Positions 21,038-32,491 of a stretch of 50,056 nucleotides of DNA are shown piece after piece (the stretch's first letter is position 1; each line of letters starts with the position of its first letter). The notes beneath the pieces are model-generated. The model was not told the DNA's origin. It worked only from the letters and a program-made list of their open reading frames with translations, and ran no database searches. The translations under genes and the position numbers were made by a program. The DNA is from Deinococcus betulae (GTDB lineage: Bacteria > Deinococcota > Deinococci > Deinococcales > Deinococcaceae): assembly GCF_020166395.1 (NCBI RefSeq), contig NZ_JAIQXU010000032.1, positions 1 through 50,056 of the forward strand, written 5' to 3'.

Positions 21038-21640
21038 GCCCGCAGGGTAGGGCAGCGCTGCACGCCGCGCTGTAAGCGACTCGGGATTGTCAGGTGTAGA
21101 TCAGCAGGCGGCGGGCAGGGGTGCTGTGTGCGATGGACGCAGACTCTCTTGGGGCACATACGGTGGGGCCGACTCGACCTCTCCAATGGCGCAACCCCTG
21201 GAGAATAGGTGCTGGGGATGGCGTGAGACCGTCTGTTCTTTCCGGATGTGGAGACGAAACCGGCCAAGGCCAGATCAGACGGACGCCGACCCCACCGCCT
21301 GCAACAACGTTTCAAGCTGAGCGACTTGGGAGCGAAGTAGGTTCTGGGCGTATCCCCTTACATGGTGTGCAAACGAAATCAGGTATGTCGAAGTCACCGG
21401 ACAAGCGCACGAGTAGAGCGGCGCCAACTCGCTGAGCAAGCCAGAGGACAGACGGGACAACGAAGATCCTGATAAGGGTCCACCACGTCCCAGAGTCCCG
21501 TCCAAAAGCGTTGAATCCCACTGGAGCGCAGCGAAGAACACCCTGCTCACCGCCTTCCTGGCAAGGGCCTTACACAACCATACGGGGCTTTTCGCTCGCA
21601 AAGGGCTGCACCTGAGAACATTCCTGCAGACTGCTCTCAG
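21038..21640. other. 603-bp intergenic stretch, no supported gene
   Basis: This lies between the CAP gene start and the histidine kinase stop. A minus-strand frame (21275-21601, 108 aa) has no ribosome site or recognisable motif and its composition is unlike neighbouring genes; it could be a decayed gene. CTGAGA ... TCTCAG (21612-21640) could form a hairpin near the kinase stop. Confidence 0.4.
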
Positions 21641-22888
21641 TCAGGAGGAAGGCGCCGAGACCTCACTGGCTGGCGCGGGCTGTCCGAATGTCAGGGTCAG
21701 CAGCAGCCCGCCGCCGGCCGCTTGGGTCATGCTGATGTCGCCGCCGTGGGCACGGGCGTAGCGGCGCACCAGGGGCAGTCCAAGTCCCTGTCCCGCAGTC
21801 AGGCCGCGTGGACCGCGCTCGTAGGGCAAAAACACGCGGGCGCGTTCTTCTGGACCCATGCCGGCGCCAAAGTCGCGCACCCGAATGCGGGGCGCCCCGG
21901 CGTGGACATCCAGTGTGACTTCCACATGGCTGTCGGTGTATTTCAGGGCGTTTTCAATCAGGTTTTCCAGCATCTGCCGCACGCGCCCAGGGTCCACAGC
22001 CCACACCACCGGGTCTGGCGGATTGAGCACTTGCACCCGCGCCGATGCAAAGCGGTCAGTCAACTCGCGCAGGTCGCGGCGCTGGGGCCGCAGGGTCACG
22101 TCCAAATACAGGTCGTTCAGGCGCGTCAGGTCGGCGCGGCTGGCCAGCTGCCCGGCGCTGTCTTCAATCATGGCCAGCAGGTGCTGGCGCTCCTCGGGGG
22201 TCTGGGCCTGACGCAGCAGGTCGCTGGCCAGCATCAGCGCTTGGAGCGGGCGGCGCAGTTCGTGGCTGGCCAGGCTCAGGGCCTCGCGCTGCCGGGCCTC
22301 GCGGCGCTCGACGCGCAGGCGCTCACCCCGCCACAGCAGCAGCGCGCGCAGAATCAGCAGCACGCTGACCAGCCCCGACAGCAGCGCGGCCACGCCCAGC
22401 GTGCGGCGCAGGTCACTGAGGGCCTGGGCCGAGCGCAGCCCCAGTTCCCGGCTGTATTCGGCGGCGGCGCTGTTCAGGGCCAGACTTTCGGCCACCGCCT
22501 GCGCCACACTGGCGTCGGTGTCTAGCCGTAGGGCGCGCTCGACCACACCCAGCCGCGCCTCGCCCTGCCGCTCGATCTCGGCCAGCAGCACGAACTGCTG
22601 GGGATTCTGGGCACTGGACAGGGCGATGTCGCGCAGCAGGGTGCGGCGGGCCGGACGTTCCTGCGGATTCAGGCGCGCCACCTGATACTGCAACACGTCC
22701 TGCGCCAGCCCCTGATAGGCGTGGGGTTTCCAGCCGCCGCCGGTCTGAATCAGGGCGTCGTACGCGGGGCGCGTGACCACCACCAGCAGGCCCAAGCTCA
22801 GCAGCGCGGGCAGCAGCGCCAGCCCCAGTTCGCGGGCCAGGCGGCGGCGCGTCACCCCCGGCGGCACTGCCCGGCGCAGCGCACTCAC
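21641..22888 (-). CDS. Membrane sensor histidine kinase
   Basis: The product is 415 aa from GTG 22888. A membrane helix at about 22-39 (LALLPALLSLGLLVVV), an extracytoplasmic domain of about 125 residues and a second helix at about 166-185 lead to the kinase core. The H box is SLASHELRRPLQAL (phospho-acceptor His about 209), the N box ENLIENALKY, G1 RDFGAGMG and G2 GQGLGLPLV. GTG overlaps the stop of the upstream molybdopterin-fold gene (GTGA). No response regulator is adjacent, so its partner must be elsewhere. The coupled exported protein is a good candidate for the signal-sensing accessory. Confidence 0.92.
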   Translation of the reverse strand: MSALRRAVPPGVTRRRLARELGLALLPALLSLGLLVVVTRPAYDALIQTGGGWKPHAYQGLAQDVLQYQVARLNPQERPARRTLLRDIALSSAQNPQQFVLLAEIERQGEARLGVVERALRLDTDASVAQAVAESLALNSAAAEYSRELGLRSAQALSDLRRTLGVAALLSGLVSVLLILRALLLWRGERLRVERREARQREALSLASHELRRPLQALMLASDLLRQAQTPEERQHLLAMIEDSAGQLASRADLTRLNDLYLDVTLRPQRRDLRELTDRFASARVQVLNPPDPVVWAVDPGRVRQMLENLIENALKYTDSHVEVTLDVHAGAPRIRVRDFGAGMGPEERARVFLPYERGPRGLTAGQGLGLPLVRRYARAHGGDISMTQAAGGGLLLTLTFGQPAPASEVSAPSS

Positions 22889-23433
22889 GGCGCCGGGGCC
22901 AGGCGTTCGGCGTACCACACCCACGCGGCCGAGTACCCCGTGCTGTAAAACCGCGCTGGCTCTGGCGGCAGCACCACCGTCAGGGGCCCTTTCTCAAGAG
23001 TCGAGATGGCGTGGCCGTCGGCGCGGTAGGCCAGCATCACCGGAAACTGCAGGTAGTCGCTGGCGCGAATGGTCGCCGCAAAGCCGTTGGTGGCCGACAC
23101 CCGCACGTCCTGTCCAGCAAAACCGCCCCGCGCCGCCAGGTCACGCAGCGGCACCCCCTCATAGACAAAGCGGCGCCCCAGCTGCGGGTGCAGGGTGGCG
23201 TAGCGCACGGTGGGCATGGCCTGAAGCTGCCGCACTGTGAGCTTGAGGAGACCGCGCGCCGTCTCAATGGTCAGCGCGGTGGCTTCACCTGGGCGGGGCT
23301 TGGGCGCCGCCTGGGCGAGCCGCACATAGGGAAATGGGGCCGCGCGCAGCTGAACGGTCACCGCACCGGCCAGCCCCAGCAGAGCGGCGCTCAGAAGGAC
23401 TGCCTGAGAAAGACGCAGCTTGACCGGCAACAC
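22885..23433 (-). CDS. Exported molybdopterin-fold (sulfite-oxidase-like) protein lacking the Mo cysteine
   Basis: The 182-aa product starts with an N-terminal export or anchor segment (AVLLSAALLGLAGAVTVQL). The rest resembles a short oxidoreductase molybdopterin-binding domain: LLKLTVRQLQAMPTVRYAT, YEGVPLRDLAARGG, VRVSATNGFAATIRASDYLQF, ISTLEKGPLTVVLP. It contains no cysteine at all, so the usual Mo-ligand Cys is absent and enzymatic activity is unlikely. It overlaps the histidine kinase by 4 bases, suggesting a ligand-binding role in signalling. A leaderless -10 (TAGACT, 23440-23445) lies 6 bases before the GTG start. Confidence 0.78.
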   Translation of the reverse strand: MLPVKLRLSQAVLLSAALLGLAGAVTVQLRAAPFPYVRLAQAAPKPRPGEATALTIETARGLLKLTVRQLQAMPTVRYATLHPQLGRRFVYEGVPLRDLAARGGFAGQDVRVSATNGFAATIRASDYLQFPVMLAYRADGHAISTLEKGPLTVVLPPEPARFYSTGYSAAWVWYAERLAPAP

Positions 23434-23634
23434 GCGCGCAGTCTACCAACCGGGCCGGGCGCAAAAAGGCCTGAGGCCACACGGCTGAGGCCAGTCGTCG
23501 CCCGGCTGCTCCGGTCCCAGTCCAGCTACCACATGAGGCCCCGCCCTCACACATGAGCAGGATATAAGCGGGCGCTCCGGCTGACTGGAGTGTGGCGTCA
23601 GGCCCAGGTCACTTAGCGGGCGCAGGGTAGAGCC

Positions 23635-24546
23635 ATGAAAGTCATCCTTCCCCTGACCCTCCTCACGGCGGCCCTGGGCTGCAGCGCCCTGGCGGCGCCG
23701 ACCCTCAGTGCCCAGAGCATCATCGTCAATCCGGCGCCCACCAGCCTGAGCGTCAAGGTTTGGACCGACCGTGACACCAGCGGCGCGGCCACACCCAACT
23801 ACGCGCCCGGCGAGAAGATTCGGCTGTTTACCCAGGTCAACCAGGACGCCTACGTCTACCTCTTTAATGTGGACCCCAGCGGCCAGGTGGACCTGATTCT
23901 GCCCAACCGCTTTCAGGGCGGCGCCAACTTTCTGAAAGCCAATGCTGTCAAGGTGTTTCCGGCGGCGGGCGACCCCTTTACCTTTGACATCGCGGCGCCG
24001 TACGGCGTGAACAAGGTGCTGGCGCTCGCCAGTCTGAAGCCTCTGAACCTGGACCAGATTGCGACCTTCAAGAGCCAGCAGAACAGCTTTGCGGACGTGA
24101 ATGTCAAGGGCCAGCAGGGCCTGGCCCAGGCGCTGAGCATCGTGGTCAATCCCGCGCCTCAGAACAGCTGGATCACCGATACCGCCTCTTATAACGTGGC
24201 CGCCCGCGCCAGCGCCGCGCAGCTGAAGACCACGCCCACCTCACCTGTGGCGGCGGCCCCCGCACCCACGACCTCGGCGCCTCGCACCGCGCAGGCCCTG
24301 TCGGTCACCGTCGGGCCCTGGGGAAATGCCCGCGAGTGGTCCACGACGGTAGACGGCCGCGCTGACCTCAAAGCCCAGCATGACCAGTACGCCGCCAAGC
24401 TGAAGGCCGAGGGCTACACCCTGGTCAAGACCAGCAGCAAACCCAGTGAAATCAAGAGTGAGTTCCGTAAGGGCAGCAGCAAGGCCGAGCTGACGGTCAA
24501 GCGCAAGGGCAATCGCCTGGAAATCAAGGTCGAGCGCAGTTCGTAA
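23635..24546 (+). CDS. Secreted DUF4384-domain protein
   Basis: The 303-aa product starts with signal peptide [20 protein letters not shown]. The DUF4384-like domain (about 40-165) has the typical [36 protein letters not shown] and later [27 protein letters not shown] Pro/Ala/Thr linker (about 200-222) leads to a C-terminal basic domain (about 225-303) containing [19 protein letters not shown]. The serine or cysteine in ALGCSALA might allow lipidation, but plain cleavage seems likelier. The function is unknown; the family is common in Deinococcus envelopes. A terminator-like hairpin follows. Confidence 0.82.
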   Translation: MKVILPLTLLTAALGCSALAAPTLSAQSIIVNPAPTSLSVKVWTDRDTSGAATPNYAPGEKIRLFTQVNQDAYVYLFNVDPSGQVDLILPNRFQGGANFLKANAVKVFPAAGDPFTFDIAAPYGVNKVLALASLKPLNLDQIATFKSQQNSFADVNVKGQQGLAQALSIVVNPAPQNSWITDTASYNVAARASAAQLKTTPTSPVAAAPAPTTSAPRTAQALSVTVGPWGNAREWSTTVDGRADLKAQHDQYAAKLKAEGYTLVKTSSKPSEIKSEFRKGSSKAELTVKRKGNRLEIKVERSS

Positions 24547-24562
24547 AACACGGCGCAGCTCA

Positions 24563-24594
24563 GAGGGGGGTCATCCGGCAGGGTGACCCCCCTC
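24563..24594 (+). terminator. Hairpin after the DUF4384 gene
   Basis: GAGGGGGGTCA pairs with TGACCCCCCTC (11 bp) around a 10-base loop. No T run follows, but placement 17 bases after the stop fits a transcript end or stabilising hairpin. Confidence 0.65.
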
Positions 24595-24624
24595 CCCCTT
24601 GAGGTCTGAAGCCGCGTTATCGCT

Positions 24625-24630
24625 TATGAT
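24625..24630 (+). promoter_or_regulatory. Candidate -10 of the amylase gene
   Basis: TATGAT is a good -10 match 72 bases before the GTG start. The best -35 (TTGAGG, 24599-24604) is 20 bases away, longer than ideal, so the promoter is weak or activator-dependent. Confidence 0.4.
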
Positions 24631-24702
24631 TTCGGGGCACCACAAATTCACGCACCCACTCCGCAGCCGTGCGGGGTGTTCTGTGTGCTGGAGGTTTCAA
24701 CT

Positions 24703-26673
24703 GTGAAACGTTCTGCCTTTTGGGGGGTCGTCTCGTCGGCCCTGCTGCTGTCTGCCTGTACTCAAACCCCAGCGCCTAGCCCTGCCCCATCTGGAACCGT
24801 TTCCAAAGATGCTGCGCTCACCGGCCAGGCCATCAGCGGCGCGAATATAGACGCCTGGCGGCAGCAGGTGATCTATCTCGTGTTGCCGGACCGTTTCTTT
24901 AATGGAAACTCTTCCAATGACACCCTGGGCGCGGCCAACTGCTTAGACCGCACCAGCGCTACCAAGTTTCACGGGGGCGACCTGGCCGGACTGCGCGCCA
25001 AGCTGCCCTACATCCGCGACCTGGGGGCCAGCGCCGTCTGGACCACCCCGGTCTACAAGCAAGTCGGGCTGGTCAATGGCAATTCGTGCGGTTATCACGG
25101 CTACTGGCCCGACTATGCCAACCCCAACGACACCGCCCTGGACCCCAAATTTGGCACTGGCGCCGAGTTGACCGGCCTAATTAACGACCTCAAGGCCGGC
25201 GGGCAAAAGTACATCATGGACATGGTCGTCAACCACGCCGGCTACGGCGCGCGCATTGCCTCGCAGCAGCCCGGCTGGTTTCACGGGAACTGCAGTGGGG
25301 ACGAGATTGTCTGCCCGTTGGCGGGCCTGCCCGACTTCCGGCAAGAGGACAGCGCGGTGGCCACCTACCTGACCAACCTCTCCAAGAGCTGGGCGGCCAC
25401 CTACGCCGTGGACGGGATTCGGATGGACACCGTCAAGCACGTGCCCAACAGCTACTGGCAGAACTCGTGGGTACCGGGGGTGCTGGCCACCCGTCCCAAT
25501 ACCTTCTTGCTGGGCGAGGCGTTCCTGTCGGGGAGTGCGTCGCAGCTCAAGCCTTTCCTGGACGCTGGATTCGATTCCACCTTCAACTTCCCGCTGCGTC
25601 AGGCCCTGGTGGACGGCGTCGGCAAAGCCGGCAGCCTGGACCGGGTGGCCGCCAGCATGAGCGACACCCTGGGCACCCTGGGCCTGGACCGCACGCTGCT
25701 GCAAGTGAACCTGCTGGACAACCACGACGTGCCGCGCTTCGTGAACGAGCCGGGCGCAGGCGTGGCCGAAGCCGACATCCGGGCCCGCTACCAGAACGCC
25801 CTGGGCCTGCTGATGACGCTGCCGGGCATTCCGCAGCTGTACTACGGCAACGAACTGGGCATGTACGGCGGCTCCGACCCCGACAACCGCCGCGACATGC
25901 CGACCTGGGCCTGGACCGACAGTGGCCGGAACGCCGCGCAGGCCAACTTCGTGGCGGGCGGCGGCACCCCCAAAACCACCTACGACCTGACCAAAAAACT
26001 GATCGGGATTCGCACGGCCAATGCGGCACTTTGGAAAGGCAATTACGCCGAACTGTGGCGCCCCAACGGCGGCCAGAACGTCTACGCCTTCTACCGGGGC
26101 AGCGGCGCCAACCGCTTTGTGGTGGTGGTCAATACTTCAGGCAGCAGCGCGGCGGTCAACTTGGACCTGGCTGGCAACAGCGGCATCAGCGCCGCCGACA
26201 AGAGCGCGCTGACGAACGGCACGGTCTTTAACGACCTGCTGGCCGAAGGTGCGCCGGCCAGCGCCACGGTGACGGCGGGCAAGCTGCCGGTCACGCTGGG
26301 GGCAGGCAAGATGGGCATCTACCGCGCTGGGGCGTCTGGCACGGGCGGCGGGGGCACGGCCGTGCCGGTCACTTTTCAGGTCACAGCCAGCACCTACTTC
26401 GGCCAGGACGTCTATCTACTGGGCGACCGAAGCGAACTGGGCGCCTGGAACACCGCCAGCGCCCTGGCCCTGACCCCTAGCAACTGCAGCGGCAGCACCT
26501 GCACCTGGAAAACCACGGTCAGCCTGCCGCCCAGTGCCGCCTTGCAGTTCAAGTTCGTCAAGAAGCCCGGCGACAGCGGCGCCAGCGTCACCTGGGAGGG
26601 CGGCAGCAACCGCACATACACCGTGCCGGCCTCGGGCACAGGCACGGTCAACGGCGGCAGCTGGAGGCCGTAA
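24703..26673 (+). CDS. Alpha-amylase lipoprotein, GH13 with C-terminal CBM20
   Basis: The product is 656 aa from GTG 24703, which follows CTGGAGG; the ATG at 24676 is not needed. VKRSAFWGVVSSALLLSAC is a lipoprotein signal. The GH13 barrel (about 45-400) shows VIYLVLPDRFFNG, MVVNHAG, DGIRMDTVKH (nucleophile Asp 242), LLGEAF (acid/base Glu 272) and LDNHDVPRF (Asp 342). A beta domain follows, then a Gly-rich linker and a CBM20 starch-binding module (about 552-656; VTFQVTASTYFGQDVYLLGDRSELGAWN). It should hydrolyse alpha-1,4 glucans at the cell surface. A LacI-type operator lies inside codons 30-35. Confidence 0.95.
   Translation: MKRSAFWGVVSSALLLSACTQTPAPSPAPSGTVSKDAALTGQAISGANIDAWRQQVIYLVLPDRFFNGNSSNDTLGAANCLDRTSATKFHGGDLAGLRAKLPYIRDLGASAVWTTPVYKQVGLVNGNSCGYHGYWPDYANPNDTALDPKFGTGAELTGLINDLKAGGQKYIMDMVVNHAGYGARIASQQPGWFHGNCSGDEIVCPLAGLPDFRQEDSAVATYLTNLSKSWAATYAVDGIRMDTVKHVPNSYWQNSWVPGVLATRPNTFLLGEAFLSGSASQLKPFLDAGFDSTFNFPLRQALVDGVGKAGSLDRVAASMSDTLGTLGLDRTLLQVNLLDNHDVPRFVNEPGAGVAEADIRARYQNALGLLMTLPGIPQLYYGNELGMYGGSDPDNRRDMPTWAWTDSGRNAAQANFVAGGGTPKTTYDLTKKLIGIRTANAALWKGNYAELWRPNGGQNVYAFYRGSGANRFVVVVNTSGSSAAVNLDLAGNSGISAADKSALTNGTVFNDLLAEGAPASATVTAGKLPVTLGAGKMGIYRAGASGTGGGGTAVPVTFQVTASTYFGQDVYLLGDRSELGAWNTASALALTPSNCSGSTCTWKTTVSLPPSAALQFKFVKKPGDSGASVTWEGGSNRTYTVPASGTGTVNGGSWRP
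24792..24805 (+). promoter_or_regulatory. LacI-type operator inside the amylase gene
   Basis: TGGAACCGTTTCCA is an inverted repeat with the central CG preferred by LacI/CcpA-type proteins. It differs by one base from the site at the lacI promoter (17036-17049). It lies about 90 bases into the coding region, where a bound repressor could act as a roadblock. Chance occurrence cannot be excluded. Confidence 0.5.
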
Positions 26674-26885
26674 GGGGGTTGCAGAACGTGATGTATAGGG
26701 GGTAGAGAACTGCTGTTCTCATAAGCCGTTCTTACTCTTCCTTTGTGCAGAGGCTGGATTCAGAGAGCTTTCCAGCAGGAGGAAGCCAGGACAGATTCTC
26801 TCCTCAGGCTACCTACCTGACCTCCTGACCGGAAGAACAACCCGTTAACCTCAAGCGCTCCTTCTCCTCCCCCGTCCCCATTCAA

Positions 26886-26899
26886 CAAACGAGCGTTTG
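26886..26899 (+). promoter_or_regulatory. TetR-type operator before the E1 operon
   Basis: CAAACGAGCGTTTG is a perfect inverted repeat apart from the two central bases and fits CNAACGNNCGTTNG. With the -10 at 26921-26926 it overlaps or abuts the -35 zone (26898-26903). The same pattern is found at 3610-3623 before the acyl-CoA mutase subunit. Confidence 0.6.
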
Positions 26900-26976
26900 G
26901 TCCCTCTGCCTCCCGGCTGCTACGCTGGGAGGCATCCATCTTGCGGGGCTGACCGCCCGCAACCCAGTGTCCTGTC

Positions 26977-27045
26977 ATGCCTGAGCCTCTGCCCTGCCCC
27001 CTGCCCGGTGCGCGCCGACTGTTAAACCAGCGCCGCGCGCCCTGA
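26977..27045 (+). CDS. Putative leader peptide of the E1 operon
   Basis: A 22-codon ORF begins MPEPLPCPLP, contains four Leu codons including the rare TTA in a Leu-Leu pair, and stops (TGA) in the loop of the terminator at 27029-27056. The overlap with a terminator just upstream of a possible branched-chain 2-oxoacid dehydrogenase operon suggests an attenuation leader. There is no obvious ribosome site, and the frame may be chance. Confidence 0.35.
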   Translation: MPEPLPCPLPGARRLLNQRRAP

Positions 27046-27056
27046 CGGCGCTTTTT
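27029..27056 (+). terminator. Terminator/attenuator upstream of the E1 operon
   Basis: AGCGCCG (27029-27035) pairs with CGGCGCT (27046-27052) and runs into TTTTT. Upstream bases GGTGCGCG (27007-27014) can instead pair with CGCGCGCC (27034-27041), which would sequester the 5' arm, so the two structures compete. Position, 86 bases before the E1 alpha start, fits premature termination control. Confidence 0.6.
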
Positions 27057-27141
27057 GAGCAAGCAGGGCGCGGGGTCACTGCGCCTCAGCTGCCTGCTTC
27101 TGGCCTGCTTCCGGTTCATTCCCCCTCAAGGAGCCTTCCGC

Positions 27142-28277
<1,136 letters not shown>

Positions 28278-28281
<4 letters not shown>

Positions 28282-29279
28282 CGGCCACTGCCACGAACAC
28301 CAAGACCATGACGATGGTGGCCGCCATCAACGACGCGCTGGACCTTGCCCTCAGTGCCGATGAGGCTGTACATATCTTCGGCGAGGACGTGGGCGTGATG
28401 GGGGGCGTCTTCCGCGCCACCGATGGCCTTCAGGCCAAACACGGCGTGGAGCGCGTCTTTGATACCCCCCTGGCCGAAGCGGCCATTGTGGGCATGGGCA
28501 TTGGCATGGGCCTGGCGGGCCTGAAACCCATTGCCGAGATTCAATTTGCGGGCTTTCTCTACCCGGCGCTGGACCAGATTCTGTCGCACCTGGGCCGTTT
28601 CCGGCACCGCACCCGCAGCCGCTACCACCTGCCGATGGTGATCCGCGCGCCCTACGGCGGCGGCGTGCATACCCCCGAGCAGCACGCCGACAGCCCCGAG
28701 GCCATCCTGGCCCACACGCCGGGCGTCAAGGTCGTGATTCCCAGCACCCCCGCCGACGCCAAGGGCCTGCTGCTGAGCGCCATCAACGACCCCGACCCGG
28801 TGTTCTTCTTTGAGGCCATTAAGCTCTACCGCAGCGTCAAGGAAGAGGTGCCGGTAGGCGACTACCGCGTCCCCCTGGGCAAAGCGCGCGTGGCGACGGA
28901 AGGCGACGACGTGACGGTCATCTGTTACGGCGGCATGGTTGAGGTGGCGCAGAAGGCTGCCGCCGCCGCCAAGAACGCGGGGATTGGGGTTGAAGTCATT
29001 GACTTGCGCACCCTGGTCCCGATGGACACCGAAACCGTCCTGGCCAGCGTGGCCAAGACCGGCCGCGCCGTGGTCGTCACCGAGGCGCCCCGCACTGCCG
29101 GATTTCACAGCGAAATCAGCGCCGTGATTGCCGAAGAGGCCATTGAATACCTGCGCGCGCCGATTGTACGCGTGACCGGCTTTGACGCCCCGTATCCGCC
29201 ATTCACCGCTGTAGAGGACGTCTACCGCCCCAACCCGGTGCGTGTGGCGAAGGCCATCAAGCAGGTCATGGCGTACTAA
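28278..29279 (+). CDS. 2-oxoacid dehydrogenase E1 component, beta subunit
   Basis: The 333-aa beta chain of E1 overlaps the alpha gene by four bases (ATGA). Characteristic segments are [102 protein letters not shown] and the C-terminal transketolase domain [20 protein letters not shown]. No E2 or E3 gene follows directly, so the complex is completed by genes elsewhere. The codon start is at 28278; the next ATG is far downstream. Confidence 0.93.
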
Positions 29280-29505
29280 AAAGCGGGGAGTGGGTTGTGG
29301 GAAGTAGGGGGTGGGAACAGCCTTCAGGGCACGGGTGAGGCCCTGGCCATTTACTCTGGCCCCACCACCGCTCCACGCCCGAGGTCTTCAGGGTTCACCA
29401 TCTCCTTCAAAGCCAGAAATCCAGGGGACGAGCCAACTCAATGTGGCTCGCCCTTTTCCTTCCCAAACGGCGACCTTGGCCACGTTTGTACCTCAGCGCG
29501 GCATC

Positions 29506-30762
29506 ATGAAGGGCACGGACCATAAGGGGATGCGTCTTCCTGTCCTGCTGCTGACCGCTGGCCTTCTGGTGGGGGCCGGCGCTTTTGGCGTGAGCCGCTG
29601 GCAGGCTGACAAGACCCGGCCCGTGCCAGCAGCGCAAACGGTAGTTCCACCAGTCACCCCGGCGGCGCCGGTTCCCCCAACTATTGAAGCCCAGCCCGAG
29701 GTCACGGTCGACCCAGAACCGGCCGCTGAACCCGCCCCGACCCCCAAGCCTGACCCGGTGCCTATGCCCAAGCCAGCACCACCGCCAGCTGTCCTTCTGC
29801 CGGCCCACGCCAGCGTCAGCGGTATCCGCCACGAATACCAGCGGCTGAACAACTGCGGGCCCGTGACCATCGGCATGGCCCTGAGCCGTTGGGGCAGCAC
29901 GCTGACCCAGTACGACATCGCTCCGAGGCTCAAGCCCAGCAAGGGGGACGTGAATACCTCGCCGGACGAACTGGCCGCTTACGCCCGCTCGCAGGGCATG
30001 GACGTGCACCTCGCCCGTGGGGGCGACCGCACGATGCTGCGTACCCTTCTGGCGGCCGGCTTTCCGGTCATCGTGGAGACGTGGTTCATCACCCACGACT
30101 CGGGCGGCATGGGGCATTACCGCCTCCTGACCGGCTACGACGACGCCGCGCAGACCTACAGCGCCCTGGATTCCTACCTGGGACCGCTGAAGATGGACTA
30201 CGCCAAATTTGACGCCCTGTGGCGTTCGTTTGGCCGCACCTTTCTGGTGGTGTCGGCCCCGGCCAAAGCGGAGCAGGTGCGGGCCCTGCTGGGCCAGCGC
30301 GCCGACCCGGCCGCCGCCAGAGCCGAGACCCTGCGCGTCGCCCAGGCCGAGGCCACCCGCCTGGGCGACGCCGTGGCGTACCTGAATCTAGGCGAGGCCA
30401 AGCTGGCGCTGGGCGATTCGCAGGGCGCGGCCCGCGCCTTTGATCAGGCGCTGGCGGCCCACCCCGACCCGGCCCTGGACCCCACGCGCCCCGGTTGGGT
30501 GCAGGGAGGCCTGGCCTGGCGGGCGCTGTGGTACATCTTCGGACCGTTCGAGGCGTTTACGCGCACGGGCCAGTACGACAAGGTGCTGGCGCTGACGGGG
30601 GCGGTGCTCCGCTCGGTCCCCACGCACGAGGAAGCGCACTACTGGCGGGCGCGGGCCCTGGCAGGCTTGGGCCGCACCGCGCAGGCCCAGGCCGCCTACC
30701 GCGAAGCGCTGCGCCTGCGCCCTGGCTACGCCGCCGCCCAGCAGGAACTGGCCCGGCTGTAG
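29506..30762 (+). CDS. C39-like peptidase domain protein with TPR repeats
   Basis: The 418-aa protein has an N-terminal membrane anchor (MRLPVLLLTAGLLVGAGAFGV) and a long Pro-rich linker (about 40-100). A C39-type papain-like domain follows (about 105-250) with LNNCGPVTIGMAL (nucleophile Cys), GGMGHYRLLTGYD (His) and ALDSYLG (Asp). TPR units end the protein (AVAYLNLGEAKLALGDSQGAARAFDQAL; EEAHYWRARALAGLGRTAQAQAAYREALRLRP). It is probably an exported peptidase or peptidase-like protein; the substrate is unknown. The start is ATG 29506 or 29530; neither has an ideal ribosome site. Confidence 0.85.
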   Translation: MKGTDHKGMRLPVLLLTAGLLVGAGAFGVSRWQADKTRPVPAAQTVVPPVTPAAPVPPTIEAQPEVTVDPEPAAEPAPTPKPDPVPMPKPAPPPAVLLPAHASVSGIRHEYQRLNNCGPVTIGMALSRWGSTLTQYDIAPRLKPSKGDVNTSPDELAAYARSQGMDVHLARGGDRTMLRTLLAAGFPVIVETWFITHDSGGMGHYRLLTGYDDAAQTYSALDSYLGPLKMDYAKFDALWRSFGRTFLVVSAPAKAEQVRALLGQRADPAAARAETLRVAQAEATRLGDAVAYLNLGEAKLALGDSQGAARAFDQALAAHPDPALDPTRPGWVQGGLAWRALWYIFGPFEAFTRTGQYDKVLALTGAVLRSVPTHEEAHYWRARALAGLGRTAQAQAAYREALRLRPGYAAAQQELARL

Positions 30763-30802
30763 ACCAGAACTGCCAGAGCCAGTTACAGCCCGAGACAAGA
30801 AA

Positions 30803-30831
30803 GCCCCCGCCTGACCAACACAGGCGGGGGC
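30803..30831. terminator. Bidirectional terminator between C39 gene and yidC
   Basis: GCCCCCGCCTG pairs perfectly with CAGGCGGGGGC around a 7-base loop, between the convergent C39 and yidC genes. Its T-tract is imperfect (CCTCTTC on plus, TTTCTTG on minus). Confidence 0.85.
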
Positions 30832-30847
30832 CTCTTCACTGACCACT

Positions 30848-32487
<1,640 letters not shown>

Positions 32488-32491
<4 letters not shown>

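Larger units (their letters stand above)
26674..27141. other. Leader region of the 2-oxoacid dehydrogenase operon
   Basis: 468 bases without a large gene. Contents: an inverted repeat GAGAAC-TGCT-GTTCTC (26705-26720) after the amylase, the operator palindrome 26886-26899, a possible -10 TACGCT (26921-26926), a 7-bp hairpin TTGCGGG/CCCGCAA (26941-26962), a 22-codon ORF (26977-27045), and a terminator (27029-27056), then the ribosome site of the E1 alpha gene. A minus-strand frame (26760-27119) lacks support. Confidence 0.6.

Noticed and set aside
21275..21601. 108-aa minus-strand ORF in the 603-bp gap
   Set aside because: No start signal or motif. Kept only as a note in the intergenic entry; it may be a decayed gene but I cannot support it.
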